A stretch of DNA of 64,000 nt from Bacteroidales bacterium (GTDB taxonomy: Bacteria > Bacteroidota > Bacteroidia > Bacteroidales > UBA1715), in NCBI GenBank assembly GCA_016714605.1, contig JADKDL010000001.1, forward strand, positions 496,001 to 560,000. The letters run 5' to 3'. Position numbers and translations under genes: made by a program. A model generated the notes under the pieces. The model had not been told where the DNA came from. It ran no database searches and was given only the letters and a program-made list of their open reading frames with translations. Position 1 is the stretch's first letter, and each line of letters begins with the position of its first letter. Below are positions 1 through 8,949 of this stretch, piece by piece.

Positions 1-655
1 ATAAACTCAGTTCGTTTAAATATAAACTTATAAGTTTATTACCTTTTATTGCTTATAGAAGTACTTCTAGATTGGTATATCTAAAAAGTAAGTTAAAGAA
101 AATAAAATTCAAGAATATTTTAGAAATAGGAGCAGGAGCAGGCGAACATTTTATTGTTTTTAATAATTATTTTAAGCTTGAAAAATATATAATGGTAGAG
201 CCTGGAGTGGTGATTGGCTTTAAAAATGAAAAATTAAAAGTTATAGATTCAGTTTTTGAAGCCACCGATATTTCTGATTATAAAGATGTTGAATTGATAA
301 TGATGTTTCATGTTTTGGAACATATATTTGATTTGGATGATTTCTTTGAAAAGATAAAGAAAACAGGAGCTAAATATTTTTATTTTGAAGTTCCGAATAT
401 AGCTAATGAGCAATGCAAAAATCTTTCGTTACTTGACCATCCCACTATCATCATTTCACTATAGAGTCTCTTTATACTATGTTTGAGAAGTATAAATTAA
501 AACCAATTATAATTGAGGGAGTTGAGCCAATTTCCTATCATCCATTTAATAAAATAGGGTTCTTTAAAAAATATTATCTCCGTTTTTTCAAGAAGAATGA
601 AATTTACAACCTTCAAGATGGTATGTACACCAGGGGAATTGTAGAACTTAGATAA
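1..655 (+). pseudogene. SAM-dependent methyltransferase, 5' end outside window, frameshifted
   Basis: The reading frame is open to the first base, so the N-terminus lies outside the window. A class I SAM-binding motif (ILEIGAGAGEHF) lies near position 120, followed by a post-I acidic residue (MVEPG) and the segment FHVLEHIFDLDDFF. This is the pattern of the Methyltransf_23 group that often modifies sugars in polysaccharide clusters. The frame stops at 462-464. The -1 frame continues the family at once with HFTIESLYTMFEKYKLK and runs to a TAA at 653-655. The break is therefore a frameshift near 441-455, probably one lost base. Downstream polysaccharide genes support a role in sugar or lipid-linked glycan modification; the substrate cannot be read. 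Confidence 0.7.
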
Positions 656-679
656 CTTTAAAAAATACTCTTTCATAGT

Positions 680-1911
680 ATGAATATTGCCATAGCACCA
701 TTTCCAGCAGCATTTCTCCCTTTTTTTGTGAATTTAGCAAAATACCTCGAAGCATTGGGTAATAAAGTTCTATTCTTAAATCCTGATTATTACGAAATTG
801 TAGTTTTGTCTAAATGCAATTTCAACATTAATACCTACCCCAAAACCAGTTCATTTGTAAATAAATATGATAGTAATTCTGCTATAGTCTTATATTTGAG
901 TAGATTATATCAACTTAAAGAAACTGCTAAGCTTATCAAACATAAAAATCATGCTTATTCAAGAGCATATAGCTTTTGAAAGAAAATTTGAATACAATAG
1001 ATAAAATTGTATTTTGGAATGGTTCGGGAGCAGTTGAAAAAGATATTTGTGAAGAGTTGGGCATAAAAGCCTGTTTTATAGAAAATGGTTATTTTCCTAA
1101 TACACTTCAAGTAAATAGTAACGGGGTGAATTGTGATGTTGAGTTTGCGCAACTTTCTTTGATAGATTTTTTGCAGTTTACTTTTAAAGAAACTCAACAT
1201 AAGCAAAAATCTGATTTTGTAATACAAGATGTTCCACTTCACACAGTAAAGCGATTTTTGTATAGGTTATTTGATGATCAATATAATTTTCTAACTATTG
1301 AATCGCTCATGCACAATATTAGAATGGGAAAAGCAAAAAAAAGGTTTGCATCATTGCCTGTTGATGAATTAGATATTGATTCTCTAAAGAAATATATATT
1401 TTTCCCTCTACAAGTAAATTCCGATACCCAAATAGTATTGAATAGCCGATATACAAGTATGTACGATGTGCTTGAAATTATTTTACCCAAATTGCTAGAA
1501 ACTGGATATAATATAATTTTGAAGGAGCATCCGGCAGAAATGGAGAAGGTAGATTACTCGTCATTTGTAGATAATAAAAGAGTTTTTCTAACAAAAAAGT
1601 TTGATATTGATGCGCTCATTAAACACGCTGAATTTGTAGTTTGTGTAAATTCAAGTGTTGGGTTACAGGCTCTTGCCGCAGCTAGAAAGACTTTAATATT
1701 AGGAAAGAGTATGTATGATTCTTGTCCGGGAGCTATAGTGTATGATGAGGTTAAGAGTGTCTTGGAGCAAATCGATGCAGTTTCTATCGATGAGGTTTCT
1801 TTAGAAAAATATATCAGTCATTTTAAAGAAAAAATATTTATTAAAGGCAACTGGCGACAGCCAACTATTGAATTTCTTCATGGAATTTCATGTAGAATAG
1901 ATGCTGTTTAA
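680..1911 (+). pseudogene. Capsule/surface polysaccharide biosynthesis protein, frameshifted
   Basis: Two overlapping frames together make a protein of about 410 residues. The first half (680-979) starts MNIAIAPFPAAFLPFF. The second half (from 976) contains FIENGYFPNTLQV and, near the C-terminus, CVNSSVGLQALAAARKTLI, both typical of capsule polysaccharide synthesis proteins of the KpsS/KpsC type (Capsule_synth family). The switch lies in the T run at 974-977: a -1 shift there joins AYSRAYSF to KENLNTIDK without losing residues. It sits between a methyltransferase and, on the other strand, a glycosyltransferase, which fits a surface glycan locus. Family assignment is from sequence recall; the sugar is unknown. 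Confidence 0.65.
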
Positions 1912-1924
1912 TGAGCAAGTTTGG

Positions 1925-2836
1925 TTATGACCCTAGAATATTTAAAAAGCTTTTTTTCTTGATTCTAGAATATTCGGCTTTAAATATCGACATTTCTTGA
2001 TAAAGTTGGTTTGTTCTTTTATTATTGACAGATGAAAAATCTAATATTAAATTTCTGCCAGATAGTTCTCTTATGGTTTCATCAAGCAAAAGAGCATCGG
2101 CAAAAAACTCTTTCCCTTTACTATTAGATTCAAGTAGAAAAAAGCTAACGTTATTCTGAAAACTAATAATTATTCCTGCCGAAACAAGAACATTATCAAC
2201 AGTATATATTCCTCTAATTTCTGCTAAACGATTAATTAACAGTAATTCAACGAGTTTAATGAAAAGCGATTTTAAATTTGCTTTTTTTAGAATTGTAATA
2301 TATTCGTTTGTATTTTCCAGAAAAAGCAAGAAGGTTCCAAATTCAATTTTCCTTTTTATTATAAATTTCTGATTCTCTGCAATGCTAATTTTTTCTTGAA
2401 AACTGTTTTTGTAGTCATTATGTATGTCTGGATAAGAGCGTATTAAATCCATTAGATAATTGTGCAATTTTACCGTTTTAAAGTCTTTTGCACCTACTTT
2501 ATTATATCTGTTTAGGTTTATATCTACTTGTTTAAATTTTGCAGGAATTGTTTGAATAAATGAATTTACAATATCTTGGTTAAGTTTATTTATTGAATAT
2601 ACACCGCCGTAGTTTAGAAAGAAAGGATTTAGAATAGAGTACATTCTATATTTACTTTTAAAAGGTAGTGGCATTACTTTCATATAATCTTCAGAAACCA
2701 GAGCATCCCATTTTTCGCATACACAATCCAGATACCATGAAAAACCTTCAATTGAAGCATTAAAAGCATTTTTAATACAATAATCCCATTTTTGTCGGTC
2801 AATATCTTTGTTTTTCAAGTACTTTATTTCCATCAT
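1925..2836 (-). CDS. FemAB/GNAT-like acyltransferase-fold protein
   Basis: A 303-residue soluble protein with no signal peptide. The pattern is that of the Bacteroidota FemAB-like/GNAT acyltransferase proteins found in polysaccharide clusters: an N-terminal segment rich in W and Y (KWDYCIKNAFNASIEGFSWYLD), then PLPFKSKY, and a C-terminal GIIISFQNNVSFFLLESNSKG core. No catalytic residue can be named safely. Its start overlaps the end of the upstream glycosyltransferase by 38 bases, so the two are very likely co-transcribed and translationally coupled. The likely role is transfer of an aminoacyl or acyl group to a surface glycan or cell-wall precursor, inferred from fold and context. Confidence 0.55.
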   Translation of the reverse strand: MMEIKYLKNKDIDRQKWDYCIKNAFNASIEGFSWYLDCVCEKWDALVSEDYMKVMPLPFKSKYRMYSILNPFFLNYGGVYSINKLNQDIVNSFIQTIPAKFKQVDINLNRYNKVGAKDFKTVKLHNYLMDLIRSYPDIHNDYKNSFQEKISIAENQKFIIKRKIEFGTFLLFLENTNEYITILKKANLKSLFIKLVELLLINRLAEIRGIYTVDNVLVSAGIIISFQNNVSFFLLESNSKGKEFFADALLLDETIRELSGRNLILDFSSVNNKRTNQLYQEMSIFKAEYSRIKKKSFLNILGS

Positions 2837-3956
2837 TTTGTTTTTTCAATAGATTGTTGGTACAGTGAAAATAGAGCTTTTTTTTCATTATCCCAAGAGA
2901 GTTCTTTTTTGCATTGGCATATCGCTGTTCATCTATTGAGGTTTCGAGTAATTTATTTATACATTTTGCCAAACTATCAGGATTTCTTTCAACAAGTATT
3001 TCTCCTATTTTATAAGTTTCCACAATTCTTCGCATCTCCGGCAGGTCTGATACAATAAATGGAATAGAGGCATGAATGTAGTCAAAAAGCTTATTGGGCG
3101 GCGCATAGTAATAATTTAAACCTATAGCCTCTTCGAGCGAGAACCCACAATCTGCTATGCGTGTGTATGATTGAAGTTTGCTGTAATGAAGTTTGCCAAG
3201 AAGTATTACTTTGTTGTTCAAATCAAGATCTATTATCTTTTTTCTTAAATCTTCAATAATATCGCCACCACCAATAATAATAAAAATGAAGTTGTTCAGC
3301 AATGGCATAGTTTCAATCATTAATTCCAAACCTCTACCCAGATTTACAGCTCCTTGATAAATGATTATTTTTTTATCTTTCCACGCTTCCGGTTTTTCTG
3401 GTTTTGTAGTATTCACTTCAATGCTTGGAATAGGTACATTTTTAATTACTTTAACCGGAACATTGTATTTTTTATTGTAAACATCGGCTATGGATTGACA
3501 AACTGTTGATACATTCTTTAGTTTTGGAAAAATATATGACTCAATAGAAGTCCAGATTTTTTTAACCAATTTTTTATTTTGAATTTCAGGTACTTCTGTG
3601 AAATATTCATGACTATCGTAGACCAAAGATTTGTTTTTAAGACAAGCTGCAAAATAGCATGCAGGTAGGGTGTCTAGGTCGTTGGCCGTTATTATATCTG
3701 TTTTGTGAAACAGCAAGAAAAAGAAAAGTTGGATGTTGAAAAACGCATAAAATAAAGCACCTTTATTAAAACATAATCTTAGCCTTTTTGTTTTATATGG
3801 TAATTGGGGCAGTTCGGGTGAATCAGATAATTTTCTGCCTACCAGCAAAACTTCATAATTTTCAGAATGCAGACTTAAACATATTTTATTTACTCTTTGG
3901 TCTGTTACTAAATCGTTGGTAACAGCCATTATTATTTTTTTTCTTTTTTCAGGCAT
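2799..3956 (-). CDS. Glycosyltransferase family 4 (GT-B fold)
   Basis: About 385 residues. The N-terminal domain begins with KIIMAVTNDLVTDQRVNKIC and includes DLDTLPACYFAA and YDSHEYFTE. The C-terminal domain has IIYQGAVNLGRGLELMIE, the family's sugar-nucleotide phosphate-binding region, and FSLEEAIGLNYYYAPPNKLFDYI, carrying the E-x7-E-like donor-binding segment. These are hallmarks of retaining GT4 enzymes that build surface polysaccharide or glycolipid. The ATG at 3956 is preferred over the TTG one codon upstream. It overlaps the following FemAB-like gene by 38 bases. Acceptor and donor are unknown. Confidence 0.85.
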   Translation of the reverse strand: MPEKRKKIIMAVTNDLVTDQRVNKICLSLHSENYEVLLVGRKLSDSPELPQLPYKTKRLRLCFNKGALFYAFFNIQLFFFLLFHKTDIITANDLDTLPACYFAACLKNKSLVYDSHEYFTEVPEIQNKKLVKKIWTSIESYIFPKLKNVSTVCQSIADVYNKKYNVPVKVIKNVPIPSIEVNTTKPEKPEAWKDKKIIIYQGAVNLGRGLELMIETMPLLNNFIFIIIGGGDIIEDLRKKIIDLDLNNKVILLGKLHYSKLQSYTRIADCGFSLEEAIGLNYYYAPPNKLFDYIHASIPFIVSDLPEMRRIVETYKIGEILVERNPDSLAKCINKLLETSIDEQRYANAKKNSLGIMKKKLYFHCTNNLLKKQNDGNKVLEKQRY

Positions 3957-4008
3957 CAAATTATTTAATGTAATATTTTATATTTTTCTTTGCGATTAAA
4001 TTGAATTT

Positions 4009-5022
4009 ATGATACAAATATTAGAAAATTTCTCATTAAAATCATATAATACTTTCGGATTAAATGCCGTAGCTCGTTATTTTGCGCCATTCAATTCTAA
4101 GGAATCGCTCGTTGAAATTCTATCGACAGATATATTTGCTCGGTCTCAAAGATTAATTCTAGGAGGTGGAAGTAATATTTTATTTTTAAAAGATTTTAAC
4201 GGAATTGTAGTACATCCCGAAAATAAAGGAATTGAAATAATTAAAGAAAATGCGTCAACCTCATTGGTTAGAGTTGCAGCGGGAGAGGAGTGGGACGATT
4301 TTGTTCTGTGGGCAGTAAATAATAATCTAGCAGGTGTTGAGAATCTTTCGCACATACCGGGTTGTGTTGGTGCCGCACCGGTTCAGAATATTGGAGCTTA
4401 TGGAGTAGAAGCCAAAGATGTTATTCATGAAGTAACAATATTTGATTTTAAGAAAAATAGATTTGATATTTTAAATAAAGACCAATTACATTTTTCTTAC
4501 AGAGATAGTGTTTTTAAGCATGAATTTAAAGATGCTTGTATTGTTGTTGATGTTGTGTTCGAATTATCAAAAAAGCATGTCTACAATGTTTCTTATAAGG
4601 GTTTAGATTCTAAACTCAAAGAGTGTGCAATTGTAAATTTACAGACAATAAGAAATTCAATTATTGAAATACGTAATGAGAAATTACCGGATCCTAAGAT
4701 ACAGGGCAATGCTGGTAGTTTTTTTAAAAATCCTGTTGTTGAGGAAGAGGATTATTTAAGACTTAGTGAAATCTTTGACGATATAGTTGCCTATAAATTA
4801 GATAATAGGACATACAAAATTGCAGCCGGCTGGTTGATAGACACCTTAGGTTGGAAAGGCAAATACCATAGAGATGCAGCCGTTCATGACAAACAAGCGC
4901 TAGTTCTTGTGAATAAAGGCAACGCTACCGGAGTTGATATTTTACAATTGTCAAAAAACATACAGGACGATGTGTTTAGTAAATTTTCTATTATATTGGA
5001 ACCCGAAGTTCTATTTGTATAA
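4009..5022 (+). CDS. murB: UDP-N-acetylenolpyruvoylglucosamine reductase
   Basis: MurB reduces UDP-GlcNAc-enolpyruvate to UDP-MurNAc with NADPH and FAD, the second committed step of peptidoglycan synthesis in the cytoplasm. The 337-residue length matches type I MurB. Visible motifs are NTFGLNAVARYFAPF at the N-terminus, the FAD-binding LILGGGSNILFL, the segment GVENLSHIPGCVGAAPVQNIGAYG, YRDSVFK, and GNAGSFFKNP with the catalytic Ser. The C-terminal KYHRDAAVHDKQALVLVN ends the domain. The gene is single, divergent from the glycosyltransferase operon and followed by a strong hairpin terminator. Confidence 0.97.
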   Translation: MIQILENFSLKSYNTFGLNAVARYFAPFNSKESLVEILSTDIFARSQRLILGGGSNILFLKDFNGIVVHPENKGIEIIKENASTSLVRVAAGEEWDDFVLWAVNNNLAGVENLSHIPGCVGAAPVQNIGAYGVEAKDVIHEVTIFDFKKNRFDILNKDQLHFSYRDSVFKHEFKDACIVVDVVFELSKKHVYNVSYKGLDSKLKECAIVNLQTIRNSIIEIRNEKLPDPKIQGNAGSFFKNPVVEEEDYLRLSEIFDDIVAYKLDNRTYKIAAGWLIDTLGWKGKYHRDAAVHDKQALVLVNKGNATGVDILQLSKNIQDDVFSKFSIILEPEVLFV

Positions 5023-5073
5023 AACAGAAATTAAGTTGATCTAAAAAACATATTCTTGCTTCTTGTAAAGATT

Positions 5074-5111
5074 AAAAGCCTTCATTTACAATAGGTAAAT
5101 GAAGGCTTTTT
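5074..5111. terminator. Bidirectional intrinsic terminator
   Basis: A perfect stem AAAAGCCTTCATTTAC / GTAAATGAAGGCTTTT with a five-base loop lies between the converging murB and coiled-coil genes. Runs of A before and T after let it work in both directions. Confidence 0.9.
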
Positions 5112-5130
5112 ATATGAGTTTTATTTTTGA

Positions 5131-6025
5131 TTAATTAAGAACAAAACTTGTATTTCCTATTTCTTTTCCATCGTGAAAAAGAACTATTTTATAAGTTCCA
5201 GGAGTGATGTCGTCATTAGCTTTATAAAAAATATCAACATTAACCTCTTTATTATTGTAGTCTATTTCTTTCATTTCTGTAAACATTATTTTTTCACCTT
5301 CGTAGGTAAAGCTGTTATCGGCAGTTGATGATAATACGGCACCATCACTTCTGGTTATTCTCATGTATATCTCTTTTTTCCCCGGATCTATCACTACGTT
5401 TTCTCCAATAGTTGCACTTGTTTTTATTTTAGCTACTTTTTTGGCCTTAAATTTAGGTTTACTATTTTCGGCAAGTGGCAGAGATATTACGTTGAAAGCT
5501 TTAAGCTGTTGAGCTTTTTCTACTTTAACAGAAAGTTGCTCAAGTTGCTGTGTTTTTTCGGCATCAACTTTTTTAATTTCTTCTACTTCAGTGGAGAGTT
5601 GTGTGTTCTGTTCGGTAAGTTGCTTGTTTAAAACTATCAAAGAGTCTAATTGTTTTACATATTGCATTGCTGTTTGTTGAAGTCCGGCAATAAGTATCTC
5701 AGCATCTTTAAGTTTTCTAGAGTCGTTGCTCATTCTGTTTACCGAAGCTCTTAATTTGTCTATTTTTTTAAGCGCTGAATCTCTCTCTGCAATTAATCCT
5801 TCGTTATCGGCAACGGTCGATAAATAAACTCTTTCAAGCGAATCTAATTTTTGTAGTAAACTGTCTTTTTTTAAGTTGTTCGCTTGTTTGGTTGCTTTGT
5901 AAAAATAAATAACCTGCTGCACCTGCAAGCAACAAAATTATAATTATGTATACAGCATGTATTCCTGTATTGCTTTTTTTGTTTTTTGGTTGTTCGTCGA
6001 GTGTAAATGTCTCTTTGTTTTCCAT
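5131..6025 (-). pseudogene. Membrane-anchored coiled-coil protein, frameshifted
   Basis: The full product would be about 298 residues: a short polar N-terminus (MENKETFTLDEQPKNKK), one transmembrane helix (AVYIIIILLLAGAAGYLFL, residues about 24-43), a long coiled coil rich in Leu, Glu and Gln, and a C-terminal beta-rich domain ending YKIVLFHDGKEIGNTSFVL. The frame breaks at a run of seven T on the + strand (5866-5872, seven A in the gene). With six A the two halves join as SEQLKKDSLLQKLDSLERV. This type is common as a conserved hypothetical protein in Bacteroidota. Function is unknown; the layout suggests a periplasm-facing structural or envelope protein. Confidence 0.7.
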
Positions 6026-6215
6026 ATAATCTTTCTTTACAATTAATACCTATTAAACATATAAAAAAATAGGGTTCGTATATTCTTATTTACTAATATG
6101 TTATCATGTAAATATAGACAATCCCGTAATTTTATGAAAGAAATGCTGATAGTTTTTTTATAATTTTTAGTCAAAATATAAAAATGACATATTAACAACA
6201 CAAAAACAACAAGCA

Positions 6216-6652
6216 ATGAATACATTTTGTCCAATTTCTTATAATACTGTTGATAGAAATACATCTAGAGTTTCTGCCGGTATAGTTTCTTTAACAGCAA
6301 TTTTATTTCTGTTACTTCATTCACAGATTACTTTATTTATTATAGTTGTTTTGGGTATAGATTTCTTTATAAGGGGTTTTTAAATTCTCGTTATAGTTTT
6401 GTATTTTTTCTAAGTTCAAAATTGAATATGCTTTTGGGTAATGAAAAGAAGCAAATAAATGCTGGTCCAAAAATTTTCGCAGCTCAAGTAGGATTTGTTT
6501 TCTTTTTGTTGCTGTTTTTATCGTTCGTATTGCAATTTTCAATTATGTACTATACAACACTTATTGTTTTTCTAATTTGTGCTATATTAGAATTTGCTGT
6601 AGGGTTTTGTGTTGCTTGTAAATTATATCCTTTTATAAGGAAGTTTTACTAA
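6216..6652 (+). pseudogene. DUF4395 family small membrane protein, frameshifted
   Basis: The first part begins MNTFCPISYNTVDRNTSRV and has two hydrophobic helices up to LGIDFFIRGF. The second half has NAGPKIFAAQVGFVF, two more helices and GFCVACKLYPFI. The order CPI, then AAQ/AAR, then GFC-x-x-CK-x-YP is the DUF4395 signature, with a conserved Cys pair in the last helix. The frames join if one T is added to the five-T run at 6377-6381, giving IRGFLNSRYSF. Four membrane helices are predicted overall. The function of this family is not established; the paired Cys may point to redox chemistry. The divergent partner is the coiled-coil gene, 190 bases away. Confidence 0.7.
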
Positions 6653-6677
6653 TGTATTGAATAAGTATTTGTTAAAT

Positions 6678-6721
6678 AAAAATCAGACTAAGCAATTTAT
6701 TATACTTAGCCTGATTTTATT
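6678..6721. terminator. Bidirectional intrinsic terminator
   Basis: The stem AAAATCAG-A-CTAAG / CTTAG-C-CTGATTTT with a twelve-base loop lies between the converging DUF4395 and formiminotransferase genes and has A and T tracts on its two sides. Confidence 0.85.
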
Positions 6722-6737
6722 ATTTTAAGAAATTCTT

Positions 6738-7751
6738 TTAACTATTGCAAAGTAAACAATTCTCTGTATTTACCAGTTTTGCTTTGTATTCAATAATCTG
6801 CTCCAGATAATTAAAAGGCTTCACTTCGTTCAATCCAAGATATTGTGCTAAATGTTCTATTATTTCCTTATTATTTTCAGAATAGAAATTGTCTTTTGAT
6901 TTTAGTTCGCTTGCGCTATTCATAATTGCATCAAGTGGAACTAAACCAATAAGCTCGGAGCCGGTTACTTTGGTATTGAGTTTATTAGCAATATTTTTAA
7001 CCGTCTCAAATAATTTTATTATTGAAGTATTATTATAATTTGTAATATTTGTAGATACTTGAATTTTATTAAAGTCTGAAATGCTCCAACCTATTGCTTT
7101 TATTCCTTTCAGCGAACTAGGATTGTTGCTTGACTCTCTTATCAGTGTTGCTATTTTTTTTGCTATAGAAACATCTTTAGTTTCTAGATTGATATTGAAG
7201 GCAATAAGCAATTCTCGGCTACCTATAACAATTGCACCCGATTTTGCATTAAAAATCGGATACCCGAAATCAGGAGTCCATTCAGGGAACAACATTTTTT
7301 GTTCAAGATTTTCATATTCACCCTCTCTTATAGTTTCCAATCTACGACGATGATCATTTTTTGCATCATTTTCGTAGCTATAAACCGGAATAAGAAGCTC
7401 TTGAGCTACTTTTTGAGCAAGTCTTTTTGAAATGATTGATACTTCATTAATATTGATGTTTTTCAATGGAACTAAAGGACATACATCGCAAGCCCCTATA
7501 CGCGGATGAGCTCCTTTGTGCAACCTCATGTCTATAAGTTTAGCAGATGTTTTGATTGCATTAAATGCAGCTTCAAATACTGCTTCGGGTTTACCAACAA
7601 AGGTATAAACACTTCGGTTGGCTTCACTGTTTGAGTCAATGTTTAGAAGTTCAACATCAACAACTTTGGTAATAGATGCTGCAATAGCATTTATTACAAA
7701 TTTATCCCTTCCTTCGCTGAAGTTTGGGATACATTCGATTAATGTATTCAT
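6738..7751 (-). CDS. ftcD: Glutamate formimidoyltransferase
   Basis: This enzyme moves the formimino group from formiminoglutamate to tetrahydrofolate, the last part of histidine breakdown, or works in the reverse sense as a formyl-glutamate enzyme. The 337-residue product is the monofunctional form, without the cyclodeaminase domain fused in mammals. Visible motifs are IECIPNFSEGRD at the N-terminus, RSVYTFVG, HKGAHPRIGACDVCPLVP with catalytic-site residues, and FPEWTPDFG. The other hut genes are absent here. The next gene upstream on the same strand is argF, 46 bases away, so both may share the argF promoter. Confidence 0.93.
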   Translation of the reverse strand: MNTLIECIPNFSEGRDKFVINAIAASITKVVDVELLNIDSNSEANRSVYTFVGKPEAVFEAAFNAIKTSAKLIDMRLHKGAHPRIGACDVCPLVPLKNININEVSIISKRLAQKVAQELLIPVYSYENDAKNDHRRRLETIREGEYENLEQKMLFPEWTPDFGYPIFNAKSGAIVIGSRELLIAFNINLETKDVSIAKKIATLIRESSNNPSSLKGIKAIGWSISDFNKIQVSTNITNYNNTSIIKLFETVKNIANKLNTKVTGSELIGLVPLDAIMNSASELKSKDNFYSENNKEIIEHLAQYLGLNEVKPFNYLEQIIEYKAKLVNTENCLLCNS

Positions 7752-7797
7752 TTTTTTCGGTATTTAGTGATTGAGCCTAAAGGCTACATATACAACA

Positions 7798-8796
7798 CTA
7801 TGCCAGAGTGGCTACCATAATCGCTTTTATGGTATGCAACCTGTTTTCGGCTTGGTCAAATACTACAGAAGCCTCTGATTCAAATACATCTTCGGTTATT
7901 TCCATACTATCAATTCCAAACTTATTGTAAATCTCAATACCAATCTTAGTTTCTTTATTATGAAAAGCAGGCAAACAATGAAGTACTTTCACTGCATTAT
8001 TTCCTGTTTGTAATAGTACATTTTTATTTATTTGATAAGGGTAAAGCAGTTTAATTCTTTCTTCCCATACACTATCTGGTTCTCCCATTGATACCCAAAC
8101 ATCTGTATAGAGAAAATCTACATTTTTCACTGCAATACTTACATTATCTGTTATTGTGATTTTCGCACCCGATTTTTCAGCAATTTTTTTACATATTTGC
8201 ACCAAATTTTCGTCTGGTTGCACTTTGCTTGGTGCAGCAAGTCTCACATCCATGCCCATTATAGCGGCTCCTACCATCAAAGAATTAGCCATGTTATTAC
8301 GGGCGTCGCCTAAGTAACAAAAAGAAATTTGATTAAGTGGTTTACTACAATGCTCTTCCATTGTAAGTAAATCTGCCAATATTTGAGTAGGGTGAAATTC
8401 ATCGGTCAATCCGTTCCATACCGGAACACCTGCATATTTGCCAAGATCTTCTACAATAGCTTGACCGTATCCACGGTATTCGATACCATCATACATTCTG
8501 CCAAGTACACGTGCAGTGTCTTTAATAGATTCTTTATGTCCAATTTGAGAGCCAGATGGGTCAAGATAGGTAACATTTGCTCCTTGATCGTAAGCAGCTA
8601 CTTCAAATGAACAACGTGTGCGTGTTGAACTTTTCTCAAAAATCAGGGCAATATTTTTACCTTGCAACAACTTTTTTTCAGTTCCTGTCTTCTTCTCTTT
8701 TTTTAAACTATGAGATAAGTCAAGCAAATACCTGATTTCTGGTTGTGTAAAGTCTAATAACTTTAAAAAATTTCTGTTTTTGAGAGGTGTAGCCAT
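7798..8796 (-). CDS. argF: Ornithine carbamoyltransferase
   Basis: OTC joins ornithine and carbamoyl phosphate to make citrulline in arginine synthesis. The 332-residue protein shows the carbamoyl-phosphate loop EKSSTRTRCSFE, the FHPTQILADLLT segment, DVWVSMGEP near the ornithine site and VLHCLPAFHN with the catalytic Cys. HCLPAFHN together with SMG points to ordinary ornithine carbamoyltransferase rather than the acetyl- or succinyl-ornithine version known from some Bacteroidales, but that distinction is inference. A textbook Bacteroidota promoter lies upstream. The gene is followed by ftcD on the same strand. Confidence 0.93.
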   Translation of the reverse strand: MATPLKNRNFLKLLDFTQPEIRYLLDLSHSLKKEKKTGTEKKLLQGKNIALIFEKSSTRTRCSFEVAAYDQGANVTYLDPSGSQIGHKESIKDTARVLGRMYDGIEYRGYGQAIVEDLGKYAGVPVWNGLTDEFHPTQILADLLTMEEHCSKPLNQISFCYLGDARNNMANSLMVGAAIMGMDVRLAAPSKVQPDENLVQICKKIAEKSGAKITITDNVSIAVKNVDFLYTDVWVSMGEPDSVWEERIKLLYPYQINKNVLLQTGNNAVKVLHCLPAFHNKETKIGIEIYNKFGIDSMEITEDVFESEASVVFDQAENRLHTIKAIMVATLA

Positions 8797-8828
8797 AACC
8801 TTTGATATCTAATGAACATCAACTTTTG

Positions 8829-8859
8829 CAAACTTACTATTATTTTTGAATTAATCAAA
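8829..8859 (-). promoter_or_regulatory. Bacteroidota sigma-factor promoter of argF
   Basis: On the minus strand TTTG (8856-8859) is followed after exactly 19 bases by TAAGTTTG (8829-8836). This matches the Bacteroidota -33 TTTG / -7 TAnnTTTG consensus, 33 bases before the argF start codon. Confidence 0.8.
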
Positions 8860-8891
8860 CAAAATGCTTATTTTCAAGAAAAATAGTCTAT

Positions 8892-8899
8892 TATATTTG
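8892..8899 (+). promoter_or_regulatory. Putative -7 promoter element of the pseudokinase gene
   Basis: TATATTTG matches TAnnTTTG 51 bases before the ATG at 8950. No clean TTTG -33 box is present at the usual spacing. Confidence 0.5.
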
Positions 8900-8949
8900 T
8901 TTCATTTTGCTTAATGTAGTAAAATTGTTGTTGATTTCAAAATATTTTT

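Noticed and set aside
6043..6264. Minus-strand frame between the coiled-coil and DUF4395 genes
   Set aside because: AT-rich intergenic and antisense sequence rich in Tyr, Ile and Leu with no motif; it overlaps the start of the real DUF4395 gene.
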